From the NCBI GenBank assembly GCA_019694575.1, contig JAIBBR010000033.1, positions 1 through 41,649 of the forward strand: a DNA stretch of 41,649 bases. Reading direction: 5' to 3'. The translations under genes and the position numbers were made by a program. Below the pieces are notes generated by a model. That model saw only the letters and a program-made list of their open reading frames with translations, did no database searches and had not been told where the DNA came from. Source of the stretch: Myxococcaceae bacterium. GTDB taxonomy: Bacteria > Myxococcota > Myxococcia > Myxococcales > Myxococcaceae. Positions 16,636-26,340 of the stretch are shown piece by piece. The first letter of the stretch is position 1. Each line of letters starts with the position of its first letter.

Positions 16636-16698
16636 GCGGCCGCGAGGACCGCGTGGAGCGGCCGCTGTTGGCCGTGAGCACGGACCACAAGCGGCCAA
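16636..16698. repeat. Cluster of palindromes between convergent genes
   Basis: Two copies of the 8-base palindrome GCGGCCGC (16636-16643 and 16658-16665) lie 14 bases apart and can pair with each other. TTGGCCG (16668-16674) pairs with CGGCCAA (16692-16698). The 180-base gap separates convergent genes, so these structures may act as terminators for one or both strands, although no T-tract is seen. Confidence 0.4.
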
Positions 16699-16730
16699 CG
16701 AAGAAATCGCCCAAGATTCACTCGCCGTCA

Positions 16731-17303
16731 TCATTGCTTTTCGTCGATGGCGATGGCGACCCATAGCGCGCCCATCACGTCGCCCATTTGGTAGTCGGCG
16801 CGCGGCGAACGGGGGTGCGCGTTGTGGCATTCAACACAGCCCATGCTCACTGCTTTGTCGGCATAGAGCGACTGGTAATACGTGCGGCCCTTCTCGAAGA
16901 AAATACCGCGCACCGGCACGTCGGGTTTTTTCGCCAGCTTGGCCATGCCTTCTTTTTCAAATTCGCTCGTCGGCAAATTGCTGGTGTTGATGGCGTCAAG
17001 GCTGATGAGCCGAAACTTCAGCCGGTCACCCTCGGGAGAATGGGCGACGTCGCTCCCGGCGCGCTCCAGAAACTGCACCGGCAGAGGCAGGTGCTTGGGC
17101 TCTGCGTCGTAGTCGGGGCTCACTTGCATTGCGCCGGCTTGCGAGAGCCGCTCAACCACCAGCGTCTCGTATGTACGGCGGTGCGCCATAATCGCAATCG
17201 ACACCGCGTCGATGGCTTGGGCCGCATTCACTTTGTCGGGAGCGCCCTGCGGTTTGGCGCAGGCCAGCAGCGAAAAAACAACCAAGAGACAGGCGAGGCG
17301 CAT
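16731..17303 (-). CDS. Tll0287-like c-type heme lipoprotein
   Basis: 190 residues. Signal peptide with lipobox LLAC (then AKPQ) predicts a lipoprotein in the envelope. The body matches the Tll0287-like (DUF3365) domain, a PAS-like fold that binds heme c: AVSIAIMAHRRTYE at the start and, near the C-terminus, a single c-heme site C156-x2-C159-H160 followed by PRSPRADYQMGDVMGALWVAI, typical of the family. A redox or gas-sensing role, or small electron carrier, is likely. The start codon lies immediately next to the stop of the upstream gene with no spacer, so it is the second gene of an operon with the 1,000-residue membrane fusion protein. Confidence 0.85.
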   Translation of the reverse strand: MRLACLLVVFSLLACAKPQGAPDKVNAAQAIDAVSIAIMAHRRTYETLVVERLSQAGAMQVSPDYDAEPKHLPLPVQFLERAGSDVAHSPEGDRLKFRLISLDAINTSNLPTSEFEKEGMAKLAKKPDVPVRGIFFEKGRTYYQSLYADKAVSMGCVECHNAHPRSPRADYQMGDVMGALWVAIAIDEKQ

Positions 17304-20300
17304 TTAAGGTGCTTGGGTTGAGGGTTGCAGTGCGACGGGAACACCGTGGGCGAGCGCCAAACCGAGAGCCGCGCGGCCTTGGGTCAACGCTGACTCGCTG
17401 GCTCCGCTGCCCACCGCCGCCGCAAGGGCGTGCGAAGCGCCGTACAAGTCGCCTTGTGCAGCCAAGCTCTGCGCCCATTCAACAAACCACTGGCCGCGGG
17501 GATCGTTGGAATTGCTCTGCGCCAGCGCGCGTTGGTACATGCGGGCCGCTTCGGCATGCTGGCTCGCTCTGCGCAATGTGTCGGCGAGCAGCGCGCTGTC
17601 TTCAGCGGTGCCGCCCGGCATGCTGACCAATTGGCGCGCCAAAGCGATGGCCTTGTCGTAAGCCGGTGCTGGCGAAAGTGAATCACTGTCGAGCGTGTTC
17701 GCCGCGGTGAGCATTTTCACCACTTTGCGCAAGGTAGAAGACGGTTGGTTGCCCAAGGCAATTTCCATTTCGAGGGTGTTCGCCGCGGTGCGCAACTGCG
17801 ACGCCAGCTCGGGCCGCCGCACCGTGCGCGACACCGCCGCCCGCCCTTCGGTGCCCAACGCTGACACCAGCAGCTGCCGCCCATTGCCTGACTTGCGCTC
17901 GTCCATCAAACCGACTTGCCGGGCGTTGGTGCGCTTGAAGAAACCGATGGGTGCCTTGAACTCCAAAATGGGCTTGCCGTTGGTGTTGAGCGGCCCCGCG
18001 CCCGCCAGCGAGCGCATCGACACGGGAGACAACATTTGCCGCGCCAACAAACCGGGCAGGTCGACGGGCGCACCGGCCCGCGCCAGCGACGCTTTCACCG
18101 GTGTAGAAAACCGCGCATTCATTGCCGCGTAGTCGGGCGCGAGCGGCGTGCGCGAGGCGACAAACGCCACGTCATAATCGCCTGGCTCAAACGCATAAAC
18201 GTAAGGGAAGCGCGACATCAGCGTGCGCGCCACCAACGCCACCAATTCGTCAGACGTTTCGTACGTGTGACACCACTGCACAAACAGCCCGTTGGGCGCG
18301 AGCGCCGCTTCGACGTCTTGGTAAAAGTCAGTGGTGAAAAGCGTGGCGATGCCGGCCATCCACGGGTTTGAGGGTTCTGAAATAATCACGTCGTAGCGCT
18401 GCGGCGACAAGCGTAGAAATGTCTTCGCGTCGTCGATGGTGAGCCGCATGCGCGGGTGCTCGAGCGCGCCTTCGTTGTACTTGCCGAAAAATTCAGCGGC
18501 CGCCACCACCACCTCGGGCAGCAGCTCCACGGTGTCGACTTCGGTGTCAGGGTACTGCAGCACCGCGCCTGAAGTGACACCGCTGCCCAGGCCCACCACC
18601 AGCACTTTCTTGGCATCGGGCTTGAGCACCATGGGTATGTGCCCGAGCAAGGCTTGGGTCGACATGTCTCCGGGCGCCGAAGCGTCGGCTTTGCCATTCA
18701 CCCGTAAAGTGATGTCGGTTTGGTTTTGGCCCACTGTCACCGTGGCGTCGAAGCCGTCGGCCACGTAAAGCGGCGTCTCTTGCTCGAGTGCCTGTACGAA
18801 TTCATCGAAGCTGTCAGGCGGTTTGCTGTCACTGCGATACACGCCGGCGGCGATGATTTGGTAGCGAAAGGCCCCCAACGCATAGGTGCCGGCGAGCGCC
18901 AGCGCGGTGACTCCCCACGTGGCCCACGCCGGCGCGCGCACTTTTTCGGCCCGCCCCCACAAGGCCGCTTTTGCCGCCACCAGCAGCACCAGCAATTCGA
19001 AGACGAACAAACCATGCAACCCCAAGGCGGGCATCAAAATGGCCGCCACCGGGGCCCCGGTAATCGTGCCCAGGGTATTCACCGCGTAGGTGAGGCCTAC
19101 GCCTTTGCCCATGCTCTTCGCACCGCGCAGTGTGGCGCGCGTGGCGACGGGAAAAGCCGCGCCCAGGGCGATGGTGGGCAAGAGCATCAACCCCATGCAC
19201 ACGCCGAACGTCACCCCTTGGTAGAGCACGAAGCCGTAATCGTCGCGGGGCAGTGACGAAGACAGGTGGGTAAAGAGAAATACGGCGTGCTCGTAAAGCG
19301 GCAGCGTGGCCGCGAGTGCCAGGGCGCCTGCGCAAAGCAAGTAAGACAAAAGCAGCAGCGGGTCTTTCTCGGCAATTGGGGCTTTGGTGCGCGCCACCCA
19401 CGCGCTGCCCAACGCAATGCCCAAAATGAAGGCCGACAGCATCACCGCGAAGGCTTGGGCGGTCGACCCGAGCATCATCGCGAGCAGTCGAATCCACGCG
19501 ACTTCCAAGCCCAGGCCGGCGAAGCCTGACAGGCAAATCACCGCCAAGGCCGCGTGCGCGGTGCGAGCGGGAAACGGAGGCTCCTTGGCTTCGAGCGCTT
19601 GCTCGTCGACCTGGGCCAGCGCTTCGCCCGCGCGGTGGCTCCACGCCCACGCCACGACGGCCGCGGTGATGTTGAGGCCCGCTGACAGCAGCGACGCGCC
19701 CACCATGCCCAGCGACGGCAACAAAATGAATGCGGCCAGCGACGCGCCCAGTGCCGCGCCCAAGCTGTTCAAAAAATACAAACGGGCCACGGTGTGACGC
19801 AGCCCCTGCTGCCCCGCCAACATGCGCACCGCGGCGGGTAAGGTGCCGCCCATCAACACCGTGGGAGGCAACAACAAAACCATCGCCAGCAAAAACCGCA
19901 GCGCCGCGACTGTGCCCAAGTCGTCGGGGTAATGGCTGCGCGCCAACGCTAAGTAAGGAATGGCCGCGCCTTTGAGCAACCACGGCAGGGCCATGGCATA
20001 GAGGCCAACGGCCAATTCCAACATGGCGTAGAGCTTGCCGGGCGACGCCACGTGGTCAGCCTTCTGCCCGAAGACCCACGAGCCGAGCGCCAGCCCGCCC
20101 ATGAAAACGATGAGCACGATGACGTGGGCCACAGACGAGGCGCCGACCAGCCCGGCGATGAAGCGCGACCAGAGCACTTGGTAGACAAGGCTCGAAAGGC
20201 CGGTAGCGAAAAGACACGCGCCTAAAACCCAGGCCGATTTTTGCGCGACGTGGGCAGACAGTTCGGCAGCACGAAAATTGGTCAAACCTACCCCTTTAAA

Positions 20301-20342
20301 AGAGGCGAGATACTTACCCAGACTTACATCAGCGGCAAGCAC
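17304..20342 (-). CDS. Fused polytopic membrane / spermidine-synthase-like / repeat protein
   Basis: Up to 1012 residues. The first ~495 residues hold many membrane segments of the 'fused MFS/spermidine synthase' type, including CLFATGLSSLVYQVLWSRF, which is characteristic. A Rossmann domain follows with a SAM-binding-like VLVVGLGSG (about 577-585), ELLPEVV and DVIISEPSNPWMAG. The Asp that spermidine synthases use as base in their D-S/T-x-D motif is Glu here, so aminopropyl transfer is doubtful; another SAM-related or binding role is likely. The C-terminal ~150 residues are helical and TPR-like (ALLADTLRRASQHAEAARMYQRAL). GTG 20342 gives the longest form; TTG 20285 has a better ribosome site (AAAGGGG) and is a good alternative. 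It is directly followed by the c-heme lipoprotein gene. Confidence 0.82.
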   Translation of the reverse strand: MLAADVSLGKYLASFKGVGLTNFRAAELSAHVAQKSAWVLGACLFATGLSSLVYQVLWSRFIAGLVGASSVAHVIVLIVFMGGLALGSWVFGQKADHVASPGKLYAMLELAVGLYAMALPWLLKGAAIPYLALARSHYPDDLGTVAALRFLLAMVLLLPPTVLMGGTLPAAVRMLAGQQGLRHTVARLYFLNSLGAALGASLAAFILLPSLGMVGASLLSAGLNITAAVVAWAWSHRAGEALAQVDEQALEAKEPPFPARTAHAALAVICLSGFAGLGLEVAWIRLLAMMLGSTAQAFAVMLSAFILGIALGSAWVARTKAPIAEKDPLLLLSYLLCAGALALAATLPLYEHAVFLFTHLSSSLPRDDYGFVLYQGVTFGVCMGLMLLPTIALGAAFPVATRATLRGAKSMGKGVGLTYAVNTLGTITGAPVAAILMPALGLHGLFVFELLVLLVAAKAALWGRAEKVRAPAWATWGVTALALAGTYALGAFRYQIIAAGVYRSDSKPPDSFDEFVQALEQETPLYVADGFDATVTVGQNQTDITLRVNGKADASAPGDMSTQALLGHIPMVLKPDAKKVLVVGLGSGVTSGAVLQYPDTEVDTVELLPEVVVAAAEFFGKYNEGALEHPRMRLTIDDAKTFLRLSPQRYDVIISEPSNPWMAGIATLFTTDFYQDVEAALAPNGLFVQWCHTYETSDELVALVARTLMSRFPYVYAFEPGDYDVAFVASRTPLAPDYAAMNARFSTPVKASLARAGAPVDLPGLLARQMLSPVSMRSLAGAGPLNTNGKPILEFKAPIGFFKRTNARQVGLMDERKSGNGRQLLVSALGTEGRAAVSRTVRRPELASQLRTAANTLEMEIALGNQPSSTLRKVVKMLTAANTLDSDSLSPAPAYDKAIALARQLVSMPGGTAEDSALLADTLRRASQHAEAARMYQRALAQSNSNDPRGQWFVEWAQSLAAQGDLYGASHALAAAVGSGASESALTQGRAALGLALAHGVPVALQPSTQAP

Positions 20343-20503
20343 ACCCTGGTGATTTGCGGCAGGGCCGGCAGGTGCCAGGTAAAAAGCAACCCCGAGGTTT
20401 GATTTGACCCAGGCCGCGCACCACGAAGGCTGGTTGATTTGCCCACGGTTTAAAAAAAACCAACCATTTCAATGGCTCCTTGGTTGGGCAAAACAGACAG
20501 CGC

Positions 20504-20518
20504 TGGCATGCCGGCTGC
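20504..20518 (+). promoter_or_regulatory. Candidate sigma-54 promoter
   Basis: TGGCATGCCGGCTGC has the GG-N10-GC spacing of a -24/-12 promoter, with one departure from consensus in the -12 box (CTGC for TTGC). It lies about 40 bases before the REC-GAF-HisKA gene. Sigma-54 promoters are frequent in myxobacteria, but a chance match in GC-rich DNA is possible. Confidence 0.25.
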
Positions 20519-20557
20519 CTATATCGGTGAAGGCACCAAGCACGATGGGGGCAAACC

Positions 20558-22252
20558 ATGAAGGGCAAGACGATGGTGTTGGTCGTCGACGACGAGCCCG
20601 CCCTTCGCGAAATGCTCTCGTTCGAGCTGACGCAAGAAGGCTTCGAAGTTGAAACCGCCGAGAGTGCCATGGCCGCGGTCGCCGCGCTGCGCCGCCGCAA
20701 GTTCGATGTGGCGCTCACCGACGTGAAGATGCCCGGCATGAAGGGTACCGACACCCTCGAAGCGTTGCACGCCGTCGACCCCGACATCGAGGTCATCGTC
20801 GGCGCGGGCTACGCCAGCGTCGAAACTGCGCTCGCCTGCATCGAGCGGGGTGCGTACGACTACATCACCAAGCCGTACGACTTGGTCGAGCTCAAGCACC
20901 TGCTCGAGCGGGCGTTACAGAAGAGCCACTTGCAGGGCATGGTGGCGCTCTACGAAGCCGGCGGCTCGTTGCTCTCGACGCAAAAGCGCGCAGACCTGGT
21001 GACGATGGCGGTGAACACCGCTCGGCAGGTGTTGCGGGCCGAAGACCTGGGCCTGCTGCTGCCAAAGCGCGACGGTGGCTTCGAAGTGCACGGGTTGAAA
21101 GCCGACTCTGCTTACGACGTGGGGCAGCTACACGAGCTGGCCGAGCGGGTGAGTCGCGCCAGAGAACCGGTTTGCCTGTCGAATGCCGACCCGTTGCTGG
21201 CGAACAGCCCGTACGGCTCGGTGCTGGTGTACCCGCTGATGGCGCGTGGCCACACCGTGGGGGTGCTGGCCGCGTTTCGGCACTTGCTCTCGCCGGCCTT
21301 TGCGCCGTCGGAGCTGCAAAAGGGCACCCTTTTCGCCCACCAGCTTGGGCTCTCGCTCGACAATGCCCAGGTGTACGAAAGCCTGGGCGAGAAAATCGAC
21401 GGGCTGGTGACGACGCGCGAACAATTGGTGCAGAGCGAAAAGCTGGCGCTGGCCGGGCAGCTTGCGAACTCCGTGGCGCACGAGGTGAATAACCCGCTTT
21501 CTTTCATTCGACCCAACTTAGAGGTGCTCGTCGACTATGCGCACAAAGTGGGCGAGCTGTGGAGCGCCGCCCAAGCCGCCGCTGCGTATTTGCGGCAACA
21601 GTCGAACCCGCTGGCACAGGCCATGGGCAGGCGGCTGCAGACCCTTCACGGTGACGAAGAGCAAACCGAAGCGCTGGTGCGTGACGTGTCGCAAGTCATC
21701 GACGACGCGTTGGTCGGTGTGCAACGCATTGGAGACTTGGTGACGGGGTTTGCCCGTCTGGCCGAGCCGCCCACCACGGCCAAGCCTCAAAAAATTGACT
21801 TGGTGAAGGTGACCCAAGAAGCGCTCACCGGCATCGACGGTTGGGTCGAACGCGACGGCCGGTTTCTCCTCGACGGCGCCGGCCCGCACCTGGCGCTGGT
21901 TGAACCTCAAGACGTCATCAGCGTGGTGCGCAACCTTTTTCACTTTTCCTGCGTGCGAGCGCGGGGGCGCCAAGGCGGCCCTCGGGTACCGCCATTGGTG
22001 CAGGTGGGCAGCCACCGCGGCGTGCCTTACGTGCACTTCATTGATGAGAGCCTGGTGCTGAGCGACGAAGACAAGCGGCGCATTTTTGACCCACGGGTTG
22101 AAGTCGACAACTGCAAGTCACGCACCATGCGGCTCAACTTGGGGCTGGCATCGAGCTACCAAATGTTGCTTCGCAGCAAAGCGACGATAGTGACTGACTT
22201 CAAGCAAGTGCGTGGGTTGACGGTGCGCATCATGTTGCAGCCGGTGCCCTAA
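20558..22252 (+). CDS. Hybrid REC-GAF-HisKA signalling protein with degenerate ATPase domain
   Basis: 564 residues, cytoplasmic. The receiver domain (1-125) has the acid pair D11/D12, phospho-acceptor D55 (LTDVKMPG) and K105, but the conserved Thr/Ser is Ala (A83, in VGAGYAS). A GAF-like domain spans about 140-275. HisKA has the H-box Ser-Val-Ala-H308-Glu-Val-Asn-Asn-Pro. The C-terminal HATPase is degraded: the N-box reads RNLFHFS where NLxxNA is expected, the G1 Asp-x-Gly-x-Gly is DESLVL, and no GTGLGL G2 box follows IFDPRVE. It probably cannot bind ATP and may act as a phosphotransfer or scaffold protein. A GGGGG ribosome site precedes ATG 20558. It is convergent with the chemoreceptor gene, 11 bases apart. 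Confidence 0.85.
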   Translation: MKGKTMVLVVDDEPALREMLSFELTQEGFEVETAESAMAAVAALRRRKFDVALTDVKMPGMKGTDTLEALHAVDPDIEVIVGAGYASVETALACIERGAYDYITKPYDLVELKHLLERALQKSHLQGMVALYEAGGSLLSTQKRADLVTMAVNTARQVLRAEDLGLLLPKRDGGFEVHGLKADSAYDVGQLHELAERVSRAREPVCLSNADPLLANSPYGSVLVYPLMARGHTVGVLAAFRHLLSPAFAPSELQKGTLFAHQLGLSLDNAQVYESLGEKIDGLVTTREQLVQSEKLALAGQLANSVAHEVNNPLSFIRPNLEVLVDYAHKVGELWSAAQAAAAYLRQQSNPLAQAMGRRLQTLHGDEEQTEALVRDVSQVIDDALVGVQRIGDLVTGFARLAEPPTTAKPQKIDLVKVTQEALTGIDGWVERDGRFLLDGAGPHLALVEPQDVISVVRNLFHFSCVRARGRQGGPRVPPLVQVGSHRGVPYVHFIDESLVLSDEDKRRIFDPRVEVDNCKSRTMRLNLGLASSYQMLLRSKATIVTDFKQVRGLTVRIMLQPVP

Positions 22253-22263
22253 GGCCCTCACAC

Positions 22264-25200
22264 TCAACTCTCGAGCCACAACGCCTCAAACCGCACTTGC
22301 GGCGGAGTGGGGTGCAGCCGCAACCCCTGCACCGCAGGGCTGGCCGCCACATAAAAACGCTCATGGTACAGCGGCACCAACACACAGTCTTCGCGCAGCA
22401 CCGCTTCGGCGCGCTGGTACAGCGCCACGCGTCGCACGGGGTCGACTTGCCCGCGCGCCTCGTCGGTCAACCGGTCAAGCGCGTCGCTCTTGTAGCCAAG
22501 GCCGTAATAGCGCTGCGCCCGTGAGTTGAGCAGCAAGTGCAGAAAGTTGTCGGGGTCGGTGACATTCGCTATCCAATTGCCGCGAAAGAGCGGCACCCGG
22601 CCTTCGCGCAGCTGCTGCCAATAGCCCTCGGTGATTTCTGGCTGCGTCAATTCAACCAACCCGGCGTCGATGAGCGGCTTGAAGAGCGCCGCGTCTTCGG
22701 CGCGGGTGTCGCGTGACGGCAGCGTCAACTTCAAAGAGCGGTGGCCTGCCTCGGCGAGCAAGCGCTCCGCGAGTGCCAGGTCGACGCGCGGCTCCTCAAC
22801 CCGTTCACCCTCGAGCACGGTAGGGGGGGTGAGCGAGCGCGCGACACGGGCGCCGGGGTGAAAATTTTCAACCAGCCCCCGCACATCGAGGCCCGCCCGA
22901 ATCGCGCGCCGCACCCGGGCATCGTCAAAGGGGGCGTGGCTGACGTTGAAGCCCAAGAACCACACCGAGGGGGTTTGGGTGGTGGCCAGTTGCCCATTTT
23001 CGATGCGGGCCTGTTGCACGTGCTCGGCGTGCAGGTACGACACCACGTGCAGCTCACCCGCTTTCAGCAAGGCGAGCGCTTCGTCGCGCGACGCACAGAG
23101 GTGAAAGTCGAGCTGGTGCAGGTACGGCAGCAGGGGGCGAAAATAGTTCGGGTTGCGCTCGAAGAGCAGGTGACCGGCCGCAGAGGCGAGCGGCCGAAAA
23201 GGCCCAGTGCCGACGACCCGGCCGTCTTCGGTGCGCTTGGCCACCGCGGTGCCGCGCAGCGCCAAGAGCCGCAAGAAAAAGGCCCGTGGCTCACGCAAGC
23301 GAATGTCGAGGGTGTGCGCATCGAGCACCGTTATGCCCGTGACCTCGCGCGCTTGCCCATTCATGAAGTCGAAAGCGCCTTCCACGTCTTGCAGCACGCT
23401 CTGCTCAGGAGAGCCCACCCGCGGGTCCAACAACCGCTCGAAGTGCGCCTTGACGTGGTGCGCGGTGAGCTGCGTGCCGTCGTGAAAGAGCACGTCTTTG
23501 CGCAGGGTGAAGCGAAAGCGCTTCGAGGTGATGTCGCTTGCCCAGCGCTCGGCCAAGTCGGGCAAGAGCATGCCGTCTTCAAAGCGCACCAAGGTGTTGA
23601 AGAGCGCGCCCGACAGCTCGGCCAACTGCAAGTCAATGGTGAACAGTGGGTCTAAACCACGGGTGGCCTGCAACCCTTCGGTGCGGTGTAAGCCCACTTT
23701 CAGCGTGCCTCCTGGGCGCGGCGTCGGCAGCTTGAAGCGCAGCACTTCGTCGTCGAGCCCGTCGGCTTCGCGCGAAAGCTGCTCCACCGCGCGTGTCAGC
23801 CCGTCGGCAATGTGCACAATGCGGCCGGCGTCTTCACGCACCTCGCCGACTTCATGGGTGATGTCGCTCTGGCCTTTGGTGAGCACGTTTTGCGCGGCTT
23901 TGATTTCGTCGATGGCCGCGGTGAGCCGCAAAAGCGAGTCAGACAAGTCACGCCCGGCGCGTACCTGGGCCTGCGCCTTGGTCGCGGCGAGGGTGGCGTT
24001 CTTGGCCATGTCGTGGCTGTGCCGCACCAACTCTTTACCGGCGCTGGCTTGTTCAACGGCCTGGGCGTTCACTTCGTCGGCGCGGGCCACGATTTTGCGC
24101 GAGGCGGCCACCACTTGGGCCCCTTGTGCTTCGAGCCGCTTGGTTTCAGCCACGCTCGCCTCGACGGCATAAAGGGCCCGCGACGAGATAGCGCGAATTT
24201 CTTTCAGCGCGCCGCTCGCCTTTTGGGCCAGTGCCACGCCCACCGACGCTTGCCCTTGGCCTTCGCGCACCAGCTCTACCGCTTGTTCCACTCCTTCGCG
24301 CACGCTGCGCACCAGTTGGGCGATTTCACGTGTCGACGTGGCGGTGCGTTCGGCCAGGCCGCGCACCGCTTGCGCCACCACGCCGAAGGCTTGGCCGCTC
24401 TCGCCCGCCTGGTTGGCAATGATGGCGGCGTTGAGCGCGAGCAAGTTGGTCTGGTCGGCGATGTCTTGAATCACGTCGACGACGCGGCCAATTTCTAGCC
24501 CGCGCACGCCCAAGGTGCCGACAATGTCTGCGGCCCGGCGCACGGTTTCGTCGAGCTGCTTGATGCCCAGGGTGCTGTCGGCCACCAGCTTTTCGCCCTG
24601 CTCCGCGGTGAGTGTCACCTCATGCGCCAAGTTGCCGGTTTCTTCGACGCGGCGCCGCACCGAATCGATGCCGCCTTCGACCGAGCCGATGAAGTCTTCG
24701 GTCTGCCGGGCGAAAGCCACCAACCCCTCGCCCGCGTCGGCCATGCCGTGCGCGCGTTCTGACAGCAGTTGTACCTGGGCGCTGGTGCGGCCCGCCGCGT
24801 CGTTGAGCTCGGCCAAGCCTTGCGCCACTTGCTCGATGCGCGCGGTCATTTCAGTCACCGCGTTGGTGGTGTCGTGCGCGAAGGTTTCTAATTGCCCAGT
24901 GCGGCGGTGGGCGCTCTTCAGGCTCTCGCCCATGCCGCCGACGGCGGTTTGCGAGCGGTTGACCGCGTCATCTTGCCGGCGCGCGGCTTCGAGCAGCGAG
25001 CGGGTTTGGTCAGACACTTCTCGGCAGGTGCGGTGCAGCCCTTCAGTCACGCGCTGCACTTGTGAAAGCGCTCGGCGCAAGGTGAGCACCAGCTGGCTAA
25101 GCTCTACCGGCTGGGTAGGGCTCGCGCCTTGCCGCAGCGTCAAGTCGCCCTGCGCCAATTGCCGCAGCGCTTGCCGGCCCTGGTCATCGCTGCTGCGCGC

Positions 25201-25383
25201 CACCAGCAGCGCCACCCCCAATGACATGCCCAGCACGGAGTCGAGCAGCAGCATCGACACCCACGAGTATGTGTCGAGGTGAATGTTCCACCCGGCAGAC
25301 AAAACAGCCGCATTGAGCACGCCCAAAGTCAGGCCGCCCAGAAACCCCCACCCAATGAACCGGCGGCGTGTGCCTTTAACCAT
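22264..25383 (-). CDS. Chemoreceptor (MCP) fused to a C-terminal family-5 solute-binding domain
   Basis: 1039 residues from ATG 25383. Two membrane helices (about 9-31 and 39-62) flank a periplasmic loop of only a few residues; there is no periplasmic sensor domain. A HAMP-like linker leads into a long coiled coil (about 118-545) with the MCP hairpin tip near 305-345 ([15 protein letters not shown], then [20 protein letters not shown]). Residues about 555-1035 are a complete SBP_bac_5 (DppA/OppA-like) fold: [10 protein letters not shown], a LPDLAERW-like segment, [29 protein letters not shown] and [13 protein letters not shown]. By topology this binding domain is in the cytoplasm, next to the membrane where the coiled coil returns. 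The tip has [10 protein letters not shown] where AAIEAARAGE is usual. An intracellular peptide- or ligand-sensing receptor is inferred. Confidence 0.88.
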   Translation of the reverse strand: MVKGTRRRFIGWGFLGGLTLGVLNAAVLSAGWNIHLDTYSWVSMLLLDSVLGMSLGVALLVARSSDDQGRQALRQLAQGDLTLRQGASPTQPVELSQLVLTLRRALSQVQRVTEGLHRTCREVSDQTRSLLEAARRQDDAVNRSQTAVGGMGESLKSAHRRTGQLETFAHDTTNAVTEMTARIEQVAQGLAELNDAAGRTSAQVQLLSERAHGMADAGEGLVAFARQTEDFIGSVEGGIDSVRRRVEETGNLAHEVTLTAEQGEKLVADSTLGIKQLDETVRRAADIVGTLGVRGLEIGRVVDVIQDIADQTNLLALNAAIIANQAGESGQAFGVVAQAVRGLAERTATSTREIAQLVRSVREGVEQAVELVREGQGQASVGVALAQKASGALKEIRAISSRALYAVEASVAETKRLEAQGAQVVAASRKIVARADEVNAQAVEQASAGKELVRHSHDMAKNATLAATKAQAQVRAGRDLSDSLLRLTAAIDEIKAAQNVLTKGQSDITHEVGEVREDAGRIVHIADGLTRAVEQLSREADGLDDEVLRFKLPTPRPGGTLKVGLHRTEGLQATRGLDPLFTIDLQLAELSGALFNTLVRFEDGMLLPDLAERWASDITSKRFRFTLRKDVLFHDGTQLTAHHVKAHFERLLDPRVGSPEQSVLQDVEGAFDFMNGQAREVTGITVLDAHTLDIRLREPRAFFLRLLALRGTAVAKRTEDGRVVGTGPFRPLASAAGHLLFERNPNYFRPLLPYLHQLDFHLCASRDEALALLKAGELHVVSYLHAEHVQQARIENGQLATTQTPSVWFLGFNVSHAPFDDARVRRAIRAGLDVRGLVENFHPGARVARSLTPPTVLEGERVEEPRVDLALAERLLAEAGHRSLKLTLPSRDTRAEDAALFKPLIDAGLVELTQPEITEGYWQQLREGRVPLFRGNWIANVTDPDNFLHLLLNSRAQRYYGLGYKSDALDRLTDEARGQVDPVRRVALYQRAEAVLREDCVLVPLYHERFYVAASPAVQGLRLHPTPPQVRFEALWLES

Positions 25384-25458
25384 GTGGTTTTTCGCATTAT
25401 CTGCACGTGCGCGTGGGGTGCAAGGAAAGCGAAGCGTGAGATACTTCAAGGCCTGCGC

Positions 25459-26328
25459 ATGGTTTTGGGGTTCTTGCCGCTCACTGTCTTGTTGGCCCAG
25501 ACGGCCAACTACGAAATGTCGCTGGCTGGCACGCCGGTGGGGTGGGTGCGAGTCGAGCTCGACGGTCACCACCTGCGCTACCAGTCGGAGCACGTCTTTC
25601 GCCGCGCCCAAGCCCACACCCAGGTTGACTACCTGCTCGATGCGCAAGGGCGCGCCGAGAACGACTCGATGCCCTCGGCGCGGTGGTTGTTGCGCCCGCC
25701 CCCGGCCGGTTGCACCGCCGTCTTCGACGAGGTGACGAAAGAGAAGGGCGAAGGGTGTGCCGCGGTGGTGCAGGGCAACGTTTGTCACGGCACGCTGCTG
25801 CGGCAACCGTTCAACGCGCGTTATGGGCAAGACGGTTTGCTCGAGCAGCTCACCGTGGGCATCATTGCTTTTCGCCGGGTAGAAAAAGTGCCTCTGCTCG
25901 ATGTGTCGCGGGCACGGTTGTTCAGCGAGGGTTTTCCGATTGAAGGTGTGGGGGGTGCGCTGCGGCTTGCGCCTTGGGTCAAGGGGGTGAAGCCGGCCGA
26001 CGGCGACGTGCAAGCGGCAGCCGAGCAAGCGGTCAACCCACAAGCGTGTTTGGCGCTGGCTCAAGCGGCGATTCGTCAGAACCCAGGCAAGTTTCAGCTG
26101 CGGCTGGGCCTGGTGGCTGACGAAGGCCGGGCCTGGCCGCACGCGTGGCTGAAAGAAACCGCCACCGGCCAAGAGCTCGACTTGGGCGCCTATGGTGGTG
26201 AGCCGGGTACACGGTTGCCGGCGGGCGATTACTTGGTTTTTCCTCCCGCAGAAGCAGGCCGGCTCTATGTCGCGTTGCTCGAAGGCAAGCTGCGGGTGGT
26301 GCGCGGCAGCGGCGGGCAGAAAAAATGA
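25459..26328 (+). CDS. Exported protein, possibly transglutaminase-like
   Basis: About 289 residues. A short signal peptide ([14 protein letters not shown]) predicts export. The N-terminal half ([21 protein letters not shown], then [10 protein letters not shown]) is a beta-rich domain of a type often seen before transglutaminase or lipid-modified domains. The C-terminal half has Cys (PQACLALAQ), His (WPHAWLKE) and Asp (ELDLGAY) in the order and spacing of a minimal transglutaminase-like cysteine fold; this is suggestive, not proven. It is divergent from the chemoreceptor-fusion gene (75-base gap) and convergent with the GGDEF gene (12 bases). The start at 25459 is chosen because the frame upstream encodes no sensible signal. 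Confidence 0.65.
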   Translation: MVLGFLPLTVLLAQTANYEMSLAGTPVGWVRVELDGHHLRYQSEHVFRRAQAHTQVDYLLDAQGRAENDSMPSARWLLRPPPAGCTAVFDEVTKEKGEGCAAVVQGNVCHGTLLRQPFNARYGQDGLLEQLTVGIIAFRRVEKVPLLDVSRARLFSEGFPIEGVGGALRLAPWVKGVKPADGDVQAAAEQAVNPQACLALAQAAIRQNPGKFQLRLGLVADEGRAWPHAWLKETATGQELDLGAYGGEPGTRLPAGDYLVFPPAEAGRLYVALLEGKLRVVRGSGGQKK

Positions 26329-26340
26329 AGCGCGCCTTGT

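Noticed and set aside
18829-19983. 384-codon minus-strand frame inside the membrane/spermidine-synthase fusion gene
   Set aside because: It is another frame of the same strand with an Arg/Gly/Ala-rich product; the overlapping frame encodes clear membrane helices.
17304-20342. Functional spermidine synthase
   Set aside because: The catalytic Asp motif is replaced by SEPSNP and most of the protein is membrane-spanning; no polyamine genes are nearby.
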